Source of the DNA: Roseomonas sp.
GTDB taxonomy: Bacteria > Pseudomonadota > Alphaproteobacteria > Acetobacterales > Acetobacteraceae
DNA length: 64,000 nucleotides
Direction: 5' to 3'
Assembly (NCBI GenBank): GCA_031180725.1
Contig: JAPSLO010000013.1
Span: 146,061-210,060 of the forward strand
Shown here: positions 8,793 to 17,427 of the stretch, piece after piece
Numbering within the stretch: the first letter of the stretch is position 1
Layout of the letters: each line of letters starts with the position of its first letter
Position numbers and translations under genes: made by a program
Notes under the pieces: model-generated
Database searches by the model: none
What the model saw: only the letters and a program-made list of their open reading frames with translations
Told to the model about the DNA's origin: nothing

Positions 8793-8983
8793 CTTGCGTC
8801 AGGCCTCCCGGCCGGCCGGGCGGGTACGGCCTTGCCGGCCCGTGCCGGAAGGCGGATGCGCCGCCGGCCCGCCGGGCTCGCCGCCCTTCACAGTCACCCG
8901 TGCTGCCACCTGCGCCCTCCTGCTCCGGGAAGGATAGCACGCCGCGTGGATCCAGGGGGCTCCGGCCGCGCCGCCTTCGGCGA

Positions 8984-10600
8984 TCAGGCGGCGGCTGCGA
9001 TCTCCTCGCAGCGCGCGGTGGCGCGCGGCAGCAGGCGCGCCAGGTAGAAATCGGCTAGCGGCACGCGGTCCGGCGCGGCGGCGGCGGCGCGGGCCAGCAT
9101 CCAGCCGCCCAGCGTCCAGCCGCAGGCTTCGAGATAGGCGGCGGCGACCGATTGCGCGGCATCGGGATCGCGGGCCTGCAGGGCCAGCACCGTCTCCGTC
9201 GCCTCTGTCAGCCGCGCCACGGCGCCGGCCAGGCGGGGCTCCGCCTCCATCTCGGCCAGCAGCAGGCGCATGGCGCCGCCGCCATCCTTGGCGGTTTTGC
9301 GCACCACCAGGTCGATGGACTGGATGCCGTTGGTGCCTTCGTAGATCGGCGCGATGCGCGCATCGCGCAGCACCTGGGCGGCCCCGGTCTCCTCGATGAA
9401 GCCCATGCCGCCATGCACCTGGATGCCCAGCGAGGCGACATCCACCCCGCGGTCGCTGCACCAGGCCTTCACGATGGGGATCAGCAGCGCCAGCCGCGCC
9501 GCCGCCGCCTCGTCCCTCAGCAGGCGGTGGCGATCCAGCGCTGCCGCGGCTTCCAGCGCCATCAGCCGGGCAGCGAGGGTGACGGCGCGCATCTCCGTCA
9601 GCATCCGCGCCACATCCGGGTGCTGGGCGATCACCCGGCCGGATTGGCTGCGCTGCGCCGCATAGGCTTCCGCCAGTTGCAGCGCCCGCGCGGCCTGGCC
9701 CACCCCCTGCACGCCCACCGCGAGCCGTGCCGCATTCATCATGGAGAACATCGCATTCAGGCCGCGATTCGGCTCGCCCACCAGCTCCGCCTCCGCGCCT
9801 TCGAACAGCATGACGCAGGTTGGAGAGGCGTGGATGCCCAGCTTGCGTTCGATGCCGCCGCAGCGCAGCGCGTTGCGCCGCCCGTCCGGCAGGATGCGCG
9901 GCGCGGCGAAGAGCGAGATGCCGCGCGAGCCCTCCGGCGCGCCGGGCAGGCGGGCCAGCACCAGGTGAAGGATGTTCTCCGTCGTCTCGTGCTCGCCCCA
10001 GGTGATGAAGATCTTCTGGCCATGCAGGGCATAGCGGCCATCGCCCAGCGGCTCTGCCCGGGTGCGGATGGCGGCGAGGTCGGAGCCCGCCTGGGGCTCC
10101 GTCAAGTTCATCGTGCCCGGCCAGGCACCAGAGACCAGCTTGGGCAGCCAGCGCGCCGCCTGGTCAGGCGTGGCATGGGCGGTCAGCAGCTCGATGGCGC
10201 CGGCGGTCAGGATCGGGGCCAGGAAGAAGGCCATATCCGCCGCCGAGGCGAGTTCCGTGACGGCGGTCCAGACCGCATGTGGCAGGCCCTGGCCACCATG
10301 CGCCTCGGGCGCGGCCAGGCCCTGCCAGCCACCTTCTATCCAGGCCGCCATCACCTCGTGGTAATGGGCGGGCAGCGTGACCCTGCCATTGGCGTATTGC
10401 GCGCCTTCCCGGTCCGCCTTCTGCCATCCGGGCGCGATAACCTCCGTGCAGAAGCGGTCGGCTTCCCGGATCAGCGCCTCGATGTCCGATGCGCTCAGCG
10501 GGGCGTTGGTGGCGGCAGTGAGGCCGGGCAGGTCCACCACACGGGTCAGGCCCAGGACCAGGTCGTCGGCGGCAGAAGGAGAAGCCGTGGGAAGGGTCAT
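8984..10600 (-). CDS. Acyl-CoA dehydrogenase, long form with C-terminal extension
   Basis: This 538-residue flavoenzyme oxidises an acyl-CoA at the alpha-beta position. It shows the N-terminal helical domain, the central motif NLTEPQAGSDLAAIRTRAEP, the C-terminal catalytic YEGTNGIQSID near residue 395 and QVHGGMGFIEETGAAQ just before it. About 120 further residues follow, as in the FadE/AidB-like long subgroup. The start at 10600 (MTLPTASPSAADD) overlaps the stop of the upstream flavoenzyme gene (ATGA), so the two are co-translated. Substrate chain length cannot be read from the sequence. Confidence 0.88.
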   Translation of the reverse strand: MTLPTASPSAADDLVLGLTRVVDLPGLTAATNAPLSASDIEALIREADRFCTEVIAPGWQKADREGAQYANGRVTLPAHYHEVMAAWIEGGWQGLAAPEAHGGQGLPHAVWTAVTELASAADMAFFLAPILTAGAIELLTAHATPDQAARWLPKLVSGAWPGTMNLTEPQAGSDLAAIRTRAEPLGDGRYALHGQKIFITWGEHETTENILHLVLARLPGAPEGSRGISLFAAPRILPDGRRNALRCGGIERKLGIHASPTCVMLFEGAEAELVGEPNRGLNAMFSMMNAARLAVGVQGVGQAARALQLAEAYAAQRSQSGRVIAQHPDVARMLTEMRAVTLAARLMALEAAAALDRHRLLRDEAAAARLALLIPIVKAWCSDRGVDVASLGIQVHGGMGFIEETGAAQVLRDARIAPIYEGTNGIQSIDLVVRKTAKDGGGAMRLLLAEMEAEPRLAGAVARLTEATETVLALQARDPDAAQSVAAAYLEACGWTLGGWMLARAAAAAPDRVPLADFYLARLLPRATARCEEIAAAA

Positions 10601-11748
10601 GTCCTGCGTTCCTCGGTGACGTCTTCCAGCAGTCCTGGCGGTGGGGGATGCGTGCCGGCCGCCCAGCCCGGCAGGGCTTCCGCGAGATCGGGCCGCGCCA
10701 TGGCGCGCGCCATCGCCAGGCCGAGCAGCGGGCCGAATTTGAAGCCATGGCCGGAGAAGCCGGACATCAGGAAGCAGGCCGGCCCGGCCTTTTCCAGGAT
10801 GAAGCGCTCCGCCGCTTCCACATCGTACCAGCAGGCGGAGGCGGAGAGCAGGCGGTAGCGATCCAGGTTCCGGATGCGGCGGCGGGCGAAAGCCAGGATG
10901 GTCTCCGCCTCCTCCGCCGTCGCCTCGCGCGGGCCGTCGGGATCGGCGACGGGGGCGAAGCGGTGGTCGCCGATCTTCAGCGGCGTACCCGCGACCGGCG
11001 GCACAGCGTAGAAGCCGCCTTCCTCCGCCAGGTCCAGCAGCATGGGGGCGCGCGTCCAGGTCTTGGCGAGATCGGGTGGCGGTGCGAGGCGGACCAGGAT
11101 CTGCCGCGTCGGGCGAACGCGGGCCGACAGCGCGGGCATCAGCCGCGGTCCCCAAGGACCGGCGGCCACCACCAGCGCATCGGCGCCAAGCAGGCGGCCA
11201 TCTTCCAGCACCAGGCTGGCCCGGGCGGGGTCCACCTCCCGCACGCAGGCGCGCAGGATCTCCACGCCGCGCCCCGCGAGCAGGGCGGCCAGTCGGGCGA
11301 TGATGCGCCGGGCCAGCAGCACGCCGCCTTCGCGCATCCGGAAGGCGCCGGTGATGCCGGTAGGGTCCAGGAAGGGGTACTGCGCAGCGACGGCGGTGGC
11401 GTCCAGATCCTCCACCGCATGACCATCGGCGCGCAGCAGGCGGCGGCTGTCGGCCAGCCAGCCATGGGGCGCCTCCGACAGCGCCAGCACGCCGGTCGGC
11501 ACGTGCAGCACCTCGCCGGCTTCGCGGAACAGCAGGTCCCAGGCGGCATAGGCGGGGGCGATCATCCGCATGTAGCCGGCCTGGACGCCATAGGCGTGGC
11601 GGATCAGGCGGTGGTCATCCACCGAGGATCCGCGCGGATTCGGCACGGGGTCCTGTTCCACCACCCGCACCTGATGCCCGGCGCGCGACAGCGCCCAGGC
11701 AGTGGAAAGGCCCATGATGCCGGCGCCGAGGACAAGGACGGAAGCCAT
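10597..11748 (-). CDS. FAD-dependent oxidoreductase of the DAO / monomeric sarcosine oxidase type
   Basis: This 383-residue protein starts with the FAD-binding motif VLVLGAGIMGLSTAWAL and the acidic strand end VVEQDPVPNPRGSS, typical of the MSOX/N-methyltryptophan oxidase branch of the DAO family. The C-terminal GFSGHGFKFGPLLG is the conserved segment in which homologues bind FAD and substrate; the Cys that carries covalent flavin in true MSOX appears replaced around this region, so non-covalent FAD is likely. It overlaps the acyl-CoA dehydrogenase gene. An amino acid or N-methyl amine is the probable substrate class; the specific one is unknown. Confidence 0.82.
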   Translation of the reverse strand: MASVLVLGAGIMGLSTAWALSRAGHQVRVVEQDPVPNPRGSSVDDHRLIRHAYGVQAGYMRMIAPAYAAWDLLFREAGEVLHVPTGVLALSEAPHGWLADSRRLLRADGHAVEDLDATAVAAQYPFLDPTGITGAFRMREGGVLLARRIIARLAALLAGRGVEILRACVREVDPARASLVLEDGRLLGADALVVAAGPWGPRLMPALSARVRPTRQILVRLAPPPDLAKTWTRAPMLLDLAEEGGFYAVPPVAGTPLKIGDHRFAPVADPDGPREATAEEAETILAFARRRIRNLDRYRLLSASACWYDVEAAERFILEKAGPACFLMSGFSGHGFKFGPLLGLAMARAMARPDLAEALPGWAAGTHPPPPGLLEDVTEERRT

Positions 11749-11791
11749 GCCGCCATCTTCCCCGCCGCGCGGCGCTTTGGCGAGGGGGGCG

Positions 11792-11816
11792 GGCCGGGGG
11801 CATGCGCCGCCCGGCC
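11792..11816 (-). terminator. Hairpin after the Lys/Ala-rich gene
   Basis: GGCCGGG / CCCGGCC forms a 7-bp stem with an 11-base loop, beginning 14 bases after the stop of the Lys/Ala-rich gene and ahead of the flavoenzyme gene. No T tract follows, so this is a tentative terminator. Confidence 0.35.
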
Positions 11817-11829
11817 GCGTCCCGTCCGC

Positions 11830-12534
11830 TCAGTGCATCCGGCTGCGGGCGGTGCCGCCGTTGCCGCTGCGGCTGGTGCGCGCCGAAGTGGTGCTGCGCC
11901 GGCCGGTGCCAGCCTTGGCGCCGCTGCTCTTGGTGGCACGGGAGCTGCTGCTCCGCGTGCTGTTGCTGCGGCTGGCGGTCTTCTTGGCGGCACCTGCCTT
12001 TGCCGTGCTGCGCGCCGCCGTGCGGCGGGCCGGTGCGGCCTTCTTTGCCGTCGTGCTCTTGGCGCGCGTCTTCGTCGCGGCCGCGCGGGACGGCGCCTTC
12101 TTCGCGCCGGCCGCCTTGCCGCGCGTGGAAGTCGCGGCCTTGCCGCGGCTGGTGCTCGCAGCCTTGCGTGTGCTGGCGGCCTTGCCGCGCGTCGTGCTGG
12201 TGCCCGACGCCGCCTTACGCCGCGTGGCCGTGCCGCTGGCCGCCTTGCGCGTGGTCGCGCTGCGGCGGCCGCCCTTCGCCGCGGCGGCCGTGCGGCCCGC
12301 GGCGCCGCGCGCCGTGCCGCCCGATGCCTTGCGGGCCGGGGCCTTCTTCGCCGTGGCGCTCCGCGAGCTGGCGGCCTTCGCCTTGGCGGCCGGGCGCGCC
12401 CGCTTCGCGGTGCCGCCGCTGCTGCGGCGCGCCGGTGCGCGGCGGCGCTTCGGCTGTTCCTCCGTCGCGGGCTGCTCCGCCGCGCTCGGGTCCATCTCGC
12501 CGCTATCCGGCATCCGCTCCGTCTCGTCGCTCAT
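11830..12534 (-). CDS. Histone-H1-like Lys/Ala-rich low-complexity protein
   Basis: This is a 234-residue protein with an acidic N-terminus (MSDETERMPDSGEMDPSAAE, to about residue 25) followed by about 200 residues made almost only of Ala, Lys, Arg, Ser, Thr and Gly, in loose repeats of the RKAAS / RGKAA / AKKAP type. The composition matches bacterial H1-like nucleoid proteins (compare AlgP or the C-terminal tails of some HU proteins), suggesting DNA or polyanion binding. The start at 12534 is chosen because a strong ribosome site (GGAGGAGAAG) lies just upstream. The opposite strand is also open for about 330 codons here, but that is explained by the base bias of this composition. Confidence 0.72.
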   Translation of the reverse strand: MSDETERMPDSGEMDPSAAEQPATEEQPKRRRAPARRSSGGTAKRARPAAKAKAASSRSATAKKAPARKASGGTARGAAGRTAAAAKGGRRSATTRKAASGTATRRKAASGTSTTRGKAASTRKAASTSRGKAATSTRGKAAGAKKAPSRAAATKTRAKSTTAKKAAPARRTAARSTAKAGAAKKTASRSNSTRSSSSRATKSSGAKAGTGRRSTTSARTSRSGNGGTARSRMH

Positions 12535-12702
12535 GCGCTGCTTCTCCTCCGTCACGTCCTCGTCCCGTGCCGCGGTCTTTGCCGCGGCGAACTGCGTCGT
12601 GCGCGGGGTGACCGGCGCGTCGCGGCGCAGGGCCGCGCACATGCGTGCGCGGTTGCCGAGGCGAACGTCACGTCGCGGCGATTGTTCCCGCGTGGCGGTG
12701 CT

Positions 12703-13545
12703 TCAGCACCAATGAATCGTCAGTGAGGCGCTGAGCGATTCGCCGCTGCGGAGCAGATGCATCGGGCCATGCGCGGCGGCGAAGGCGCGGTTGGCGGCAT
12801 CCGGCGCGTGGCTGACAGGCTCCACCGCGATCGCCTCCGCGCCGCGCGGCGCATAGACCTGCAGGTTCGAAGCCCAGTCGCCCCGCGCCTGCATCCGCAG
12901 CGCCCGCCCATCGGGCCAGGTGATTCGCGCCGTGCCGTCCCAGCCGGCGAAGTGGCCATCCAGGCCGAGCAGCACGCCATCCGCGCCGTTCAGCCCGGCG
13001 CTGGGGCGCGGCGCAATGGGCAGGCCGCGCGGATCGCGGCCGAAGGCAATGCGGGCGGCGACCTGCAGTCGCGTGCCGGCAGGGCGGGGAAAGTAGGGAT
13101 GCCAGCCGATGCCCATGGGCGTCGGCGCCGCGCCTTCATTCGCCAGTGCCACGGCAAGCCGCAGCGCATCCTCCGCAAGCTTCACCTCCATCCGCGCGGC
13201 GCCGGTGAAGGGGGGACGGTGGAAGCGGCAGGACAGCACCAGGGCCGCGGGATCGGCCTGCTCCACCGTCCAGGGCATCTCTCGCAGGAAGCCGTGCAGG
13301 GCATTGCCTTCGGCGGGGCGGTTGATGGGCATTCGCCATTCGGCGCCGGCTGCCGCGATGCGCCCGCCATCCAGCCGGTTCGTCCAGGGCGCCATCAGGA
13401 AGCTGCCGTGGAAGCCGGCATTGGGATTGGCGCCGGGCGGGATCGGCAGCAGCAGGTCGCGCCCAGCATGGCGCAGCGCAGCGAAGGCCGCACCCTGCGC
13501 GGGCAGGATCGTGGCCTCCGCCGCGCCGGCGCGCAGGGTGATCAT
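12703..13545 (-). CDS. Aldose 1-epimerase (mutarotase)
   Basis: This 280-residue protein belongs to the galactose-mutarotase superfamily: APWTNRLDGGRI near residue 53 and NALHGFLRE near 81 carry the substrate-binding Arg and His, MGIGWHPYFP near 143 holds the second catalytic His, and AVEPVSHAPDAANR near 240 contains the catalytic Glu. It interconverts alpha and beta anomers of a sugar. It overlaps the end of the uronate dehydrogenase gene by four bases and closes the operon of dctP, dctQ, dctM and udh. In that context the substrate is probably a hexuronate or related sugar acid, since uronate dehydrogenase acts on the beta-pyranose form. Confidence 0.88.
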   Translation of the reverse strand: MITLRAGAAEATILPAQGAAFAALRHAGRDLLLPIPPGANPNAGFHGSFLMAPWTNRLDGGRIAAAGAEWRMPINRPAEGNALHGFLREMPWTVEQADPAALVLSCRFHRPPFTGAARMEVKLAEDALRLAVALANEGAAPTPMGIGWHPYFPRPAGTRLQVAARIAFGRDPRGLPIAPRPSAGLNGADGVLLGLDGHFAGWDGTARITWPDGRALRMQARGDWASNLQVYAPRGAEAIAVEPVSHAPDAANRAFAAAHGPMHLLRSGESLSASLTIHWC

Positions 13546-14381
13546 TCCAGCTCGAACTGGTCGCGCGGGGAGAAGCCGCCCTTGCGGGAATATTCAATCG
13601 AGCAGTAGCCGCCGCCCTGGTAGCGCTCTTCCACCGGGTCGTCGGAAACGATGTTGCCGACCTCGGCCCGGAAATCCTCTGCCGTGTCCTGCGGCTGCCA
13701 GCCCAGCCGGTCGCGGTGGTCAGTGCCCCAATAGCTGGCCGGATTGCGGGAGGCGCCCCAGATGACGGCGTGACCGACCTTCTCCGCCTCGATGCAGCGG
13801 ATAACCAGCCGGGCGAGATCGGCGTAGCTCAGCCAGGTGGAGAGCATCCGTGCATTCACCGGCTTGGGGAAGGAGGAGCCGATGCGGATATTGACGTTCT
13901 CCACCCCGTGCTTGTCCCAGTACAGGCGGCCCATGAGCTCCCCATAGACCTTGGACAGCCCGTAATAGCCATCGGGGCGGAAGGCGCAGTCATGGTCCAG
14001 CTTCGCCTCATTGCCCGTCACCCGCTCATGGAAGCCGATGGCGTGGTTGGAGGAAGCGAAGACCACCCGTGCCCCCTCGCGCCGGGCCGCTTCGTAGATG
14101 TGGTACAGGCCGCGCAGGTTGGGGCCGATGATCTCCTCGAAGGGGCGCTCCACCGAGACGCCGCCGAAGTGGAGGATGGTGGAGCAGCCTTCGGCCTGGC
14201 GGACGATGGCGAGCGCCTCGTTCAGGTCGGCCTTCACGAAGCGGGCCTGGGGCGGCAGCGGATCCGGGAAGGGGATGATGTCGGTCAGCCGCAGCTCATA
14301 GCCGGCGGCGGAGAGTTCCTTTGCCAGCATCCGCCCCAGATTGCCGGAGGCGCCGGTCAGCAGGATGGGCTTCTTCTGCAT
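13542..14381 (-). CDS. udh: NAD-dependent epimerase/dehydratase family protein, probable uronate dehydrogenase
   Basis: This 279-residue extended short-chain dehydrogenase has the Rossmann motif LLTGASGNLGRML, the catalytic Ser in VFASSNHAIGF and YGLSK with the catalytic Tyr and Lys near residue 136-140. LHFGGVSVERPFEEI and FASSNHAIGFHER match uronate dehydrogenase, which oxidises D-glucuronate or D-galacturonate to the aldaro-lactone with NAD+. The TRAP transporter genes upstream and the mutarotase downstream fit that role. An alternative is another sugar-acid oxidoreductase of the same family. Downstream enzymes for galactarate or glucarate breakdown are not visible nearby. Confidence 0.8.
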   Translation of the reverse strand: MQKKPILLTGASGNLGRMLAKELSAAGYELRLTDIIPFPDPLPPQARFVKADLNEALAIVRQAEGCSTILHFGGVSVERPFEEIIGPNLRGLYHIYEAARREGARVVFASSNHAIGFHERVTGNEAKLDHDCAFRPDGYYGLSKVYGELMGRLYWDKHGVENVNIRIGSSFPKPVNARMLSTWLSYADLARLVIRCIEAEKVGHAVIWGASRNPASYWGTDHRDRLGWQPQDTAEDFRAEVGNIVSDDPVEERYQGGGYCSIEYSRKGGFSPRDQFELE

Positions 14382-14405
14382 GGGCAGGTCCTTGTTTCCA
14401 GCGGC

Positions 14406-15704
14406 TCAGCCGCCGTAGCCGAGCAGCAGCCGCGGCAGGGTGAGCGAGACTTCGGGCACGTAGGTGGTAAGGGCGAGCGCAACCAGGATCGCGCCCCAGA
14501 AGGGCCAAATGGTCCGCGTCACCTGTTCGATCGGGATGCGACCTATGGCGCAGCCGACGAAGAGCACGGCGCCAACGGGTGGCGTGGTGAGGCCGAGGCC
14601 CAGGTTCATCATCATCACCATCCCGAACTGCACCGGGTCCAGGCCGATGGAGGTGACGACCGGCAGGAAGATTGGCGTGGTAATCAGGATCAGCGCCGCC
14701 ATGTCCATCACGCAGCCCAACAGCAGCAGGCAGACATTGATCAGCAGCATTACCACAAAGGGATTGCCGCTGATCGCCAGCATTCCCTCCGTCAGCAGTT
14801 CCGGCAGGCGGTAGAGCGCCAGTAGATAGGCGAAGGCGGTGGCGGTGCCGACCAGCAGGAAGACCACGGCCGAGGTCCGCACGCTGGCGGCGACGGCGAT
14901 CTTGAAGTTCTCCCAGCTCAGCGCCCGGTAGACGAGGATGGTCACCACCAGCGCCCAGATGGTGCCGAAAGCCGCGCTTTCCGTCACCGTGAAGATGCCG
15001 GAGAGCACGCCGCCCAGGATGATGAAGGCGGTGAAGAGGCCGGGCAGGGCATCTACGAAAGCCCAGGCGAGGTGGCGGAAGCCCTTCCAGCCCTCGGCCG
15101 GGTAGCCGCGCCGCACCGCCATGACGTAGGCGGCGAGGCCCAGGAAGAGGCACATCATGATCCCCGGCACTATGCCCGCGATGAACAGCGCCGAGACCGA
15201 GATGCCGCCCCCCGCGGCGAGGGAGTACAGGATCATGTTGTGCGAAGGCGGGATCAGGATGCCGGCGATGGAGGAGGTGACGGTCAGGCTGACCGCGTAA
15301 TCCACGCCATAGCCCTTGGCCTGCATGGCCGGGATCAGGATGACGCCGGTGGCCGAGGTATCGGCGACCGCCGAGCCCGAGATGCCGCCGAACAGCATGG
15401 AGGTGGAGACATCCACCATGCCGAGTCCGCCGCGCATCCAGCCCACGCAGGCGGAGGCGAGCGCCACCAGCCGCCGGGCGATGCCGCCATGCAGCATCAG
15501 TTCGCCGGCGAAGATGAAGAAGGGGATGGCGAGCAGCGAGAAGATGCTCATCCCCGCGGTCATCTGCTGGAAGGCGACCGCCGGGTTCAGGCCTTCCCAG
15601 AGGAAGCCCACGAGCGCGGCGACGCCCAGCGTGAAGGCCACCGGCACGCCGGCGATCACGCCCAGGACGAAGACCGCGAGGATCAGGAAGAGACCGAATT
15701 CCAC
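14406..15704 (-). CDS. dctM: TRAP transporter large permease DctM
   Basis: This 432-residue membrane protein is the ion-coupled translocating subunit of a TRAP transporter. It has about 12 hydrophobic segments and family motifs such as IPFFIFAGELMLHGGIARRL near residue 60, PSHNMILYSLAAGGGISV near 155 and GLTTPPVGAVLFVGCAIGRI near 360. It follows dctQ by six bases and precedes the uronate dehydrogenase gene by 24 bases. Together with dctP and dctQ it forms a sodium-dependent importer, with a hexuronate as the likely cargo from context. Confidence 0.92.
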   Translation of the reverse strand: MEFGLFLILAVFVLGVIAGVPVAFTLGVAALVGFLWEGLNPAVAFQQMTAGMSIFSLLAIPFFIFAGELMLHGGIARRLVALASACVGWMRGGLGMVDVSTSMLFGGISGSAVADTSATGVILIPAMQAKGYGVDYAVSLTVTSSIAGILIPPSHNMILYSLAAGGGISVSALFIAGIVPGIMMCLFLGLAAYVMAVRRGYPAEGWKGFRHLAWAFVDALPGLFTAFIILGGVLSGIFTVTESAAFGTIWALVVTILVYRALSWENFKIAVAASVRTSAVVFLLVGTATAFAYLLALYRLPELLTEGMLAISGNPFVVMLLINVCLLLLGCVMDMAALILITTPIFLPVVTSIGLDPVQFGMVMMMNLGLGLTTPPVGAVLFVGCAIGRIPIEQVTRTIWPFWGAILVALALTTYVPEVSLTLPRLLLGYGG

Positions 15705-15710
15705 GGGCGG

Positions 15711-16226
15711 CTACTCCAGGAAGGCGGCCTTGATGCCGCGCTGCTCGGGCCCTTCCTTGCGCAGGATGTCCTGCAGGACCTGTTCGATGGCGAAGAGGGT
15801 GATGAGACCACCGCAGACCAGGAGCGGCACATAGGTCCAGCCCTGGCTGACGCCGAGGAGGGGGATGCGGAAGTTCCACACCATCTCCACCAGCTCCCGC
15901 GAATAGACCATCATTGCCAGGCCGAAGAGGCCGACCACCGTGTCGCAGCCCACCGCGATCCAGCGCTGGACGCCCATCGGCAGCGCCTCGCGGAAGCCGA
16001 GGACGGAGAGGTGGAAGCGTTCCCGCACGCCCACGGCGGCGACAGGCAGCGCGATGCAGAGGATGGCGAGCGTGGCCGCCCGTTCCACCCAGGTGGGCGT
16101 GTCGTTCAGGATGTAGCGGCCGAAGACCATCCAGCCCATCATCGCCACCAGCCCCACCAGCGCGATGCCGGCGAGAGTGACGACGAGCCGCGCCAGCATG
16201 TCCAGCGCGCGCGAGAACAGCGCCAT
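15711..16226 (-). CDS. dctQ: TRAP transporter small permease DctQ
   Basis: This 171-residue protein has four hydrophobic segments (about residues 14-35, 48-68, 88-110 and 130-150), with the DctQ-typical pattern FGRYILNDTPTWVERAATL between the first two. It is the small membrane subunit that pairs with DctM. It sits 70 bases after dctP; that gap contains a strong hairpin. Six bases separate it from dctM. Confidence 0.9.
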   Translation of the reverse strand: MALFSRALDMLARLVVTLAGIALVGLVAMMGWMVFGRYILNDTPTWVERAATLAILCIALPVAAVGVRERFHLSVLGFREALPMGVQRWIAVGCDTVVGLFGLAMMVYSRELVEMVWNFRIPLLGVSQGWTYVPLLVCGGLITLFAIEQVLQDILRKEGPEQRGIKAAFLE

Positions 16227-16263
16227 GCGGGGAGACTTTCAGAAAGGAAGAGGCGGTGGACAG

Positions 16264-16287
16264 GCGGGGCCGCGCCGGCGGCCCCGC
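16264..16287 (-). terminator. Intra-operon hairpin between dctP and dctQ
   Basis: A perfect 9-bp stem GCGGGGCCG / CGGCCCCGC with a 6-base loop begins 9 bases after the dctP stop. Such hairpins after binding-protein genes often stabilise the upstream mRNA or act as partial terminators, so that the receptor is made in excess of the permease. No T tract follows, which favours partial rather than complete termination. Function is inferred. Confidence 0.55.
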
Positions 16288-16296
16288 GGAAGCGTA

Positions 16297-17283
16297 TCAG
16301 GGCAGTTCGCGGATGCGCTGCACTAGAGAGGAGAGGCGCGGATTGCTGCCCGTGTACTTCTGATAGACGGGCGCCATCAGCTCGGCCCAGGGGCGGCGGT
16401 CCGCGACCTCGATCACGGTCACGCCGGCGCGTTCCACCACCTGGCGGGACTGCCGCTCGCGCTCCGCCCAGAGCTGGCGCTGGAAGGCAGCGGCTTCGCG
16501 CGCCGCGTCACGCAGGATGTTGCGCTCCTGCTCGTTCAGCCGGCGCCAGCGCTGCTGCGAGACGGCCAGCACTTCCGGCACGTTGCTGTGCTCGGTGGTG
16601 GTGAAGTAGCGCGCAACCTCGAAATGGCGGGTGCTCTCGTAGGAGGGCCAGTTGTTCTCCGCCCCGTCAATCACGCCGGACTGCAGGCTGGTGAAGACCT
16701 CGCCGAAGGGCAGCGGCGTGGGGTTGGCACCCAGCGCGCGCATGAGATCGATCCAGAGGTCGGAGGTCTGGACGCGGATCTTCATGCCGCGCAGGTCCGC
16801 CGGAGTGCGGACCGGGCGCGTGGTGTAGATGCTGCGCGCGCCGGCATCGAACCAGCTCAGCGCGATGATGCCGATCTGTTCCAGGTCCTTCGCGATCTCC
16901 TCGCCGGCGATGCCGTCGATGGCGCGGTGGCTATGGGCGACGTCGCGGAACAGGAAAGGCAGCGTCACCACCTGGGTAGTCGGCGCCAGATTGTTGAAAG
17001 GGGAAAGGTTGAAATTCGCGAAATCGATCGAACCCAGACGCATCTGCTGGATCGCCTCGTCCTGCTGACCCAGCTGCGCGGAGTGGTAGGTCCGCATCCG
17101 AATGCGATTATTCGTGCGTTGCATGACAAGTTCGCCGAACCTGTCCAGGCCGCGGCCGTTCGGATAGTCGGCGGCATGGATGTTCCAGCCGCGCCATTCC
17201 TGGGCCTGCCCGGCCCCTGGCAGCCAGGGCACGAGTGCCGCGGTGGCCAAGGCCGCGGCGCGCAGTACGCGCATCACCTTCAT
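16297..17283 (-). CDS. dctP: TRAP transporter substrate-binding protein DctP
   Basis: This 328-residue periplasmic receptor has a signal peptide (about residues 1-27, ending GAGQAQ). The DctP motifs are clear: IRVQTSDLWIDLMRALGANPTPLPFGEVF near residue 170, with the conserved Arg that binds the carboxylate of the ligand, and the following SLQSGVIDGAENNWPSY. It is the first gene of the operon and is preceded by a consensus -35 element and an operator-like palindrome. The carboxylate-binding Arg fits a sugar acid such as glucuronate or galacturonate. Confidence 0.9.
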   Translation of the reverse strand: MKVMRVLRAAALATAALVPWLPGAGQAQEWRGWNIHAADYPNGRGLDRFGELVMQRTNNRIRMRTYHSAQLGQQDEAIQQMRLGSIDFANFNLSPFNNLAPTTQVVTLPFLFRDVAHSHRAIDGIAGEEIAKDLEQIGIIALSWFDAGARSIYTTRPVRTPADLRGMKIRVQTSDLWIDLMRALGANPTPLPFGEVFTSLQSGVIDGAENNWPSYESTRHFEVARYFTTTEHSNVPEVLAVSQQRWRRLNEQERNILRDAAREAAAFQRQLWAERERQSRQVVERAGVTVIEVADRRPWAELMAPVYQKYTGSNPRLSSLVQRIRELP

Positions 17284-17326
17284 GAGACGTCCCTCCTAGC
17301 CGGCGCTCGCGCGTCCGGTTCCGGCG

Positions 17327-17358
17327 CGATGATCATCGGCATCGCGCCTGTCTGTCAA
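17327..17358 (-). promoter_or_regulatory. Promoter with overlapping palindromic operator for the TRAP / uronate operon
   Basis: On the minus strand a perfect -35 hexamer TTGACA (17358-17353) is followed after 18 bases by GATCAT (17334-17329), four of six matches to TATAAT. The -10 element is embedded in a perfect 12-base palindrome CGATGATCATCG (17327-17338), itself flanked by GCGATG / CATCGC arms. It lies about 45 bases upstream of the dctP start. The overlap of palindrome and -10 suggests a repressor that blocks RNA polymerase, as sugar-acid GntR or LacI regulators do; the regulator is not in the window. Confidence 0.5.
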
Positions 17359-17427
17359 ATTCGCAAATCGGTTTGGAACCGGGCGCCTTCGCCTGCGCTT
17401 CGGCGTCATTCCAGCGTGGGGGAATTT

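Noticed and set aside
8793..8983. Possible gene between the hpn fusion and the acyl-CoA dehydrogenase
   Set aside because: The 191 bases are open in places but show no ribosome site, motif or codon pattern of a gene.
12100..12420. Tandem DNA repeats or CRISPR-like periodicity in the Lys/Ala-rich gene
   Set aside because: The similarity is at the level of degenerate codons; there are no identical repeats separated by unique spacers.
11702..12715. Long plus-strand open frames opposite the Lys/Ala-rich gene
   Set aside because: They arise from the skewed composition of the Ala/Lys codons; they lack ribosome sites and family motifs, while the minus-strand frame has a strong ribosome site.
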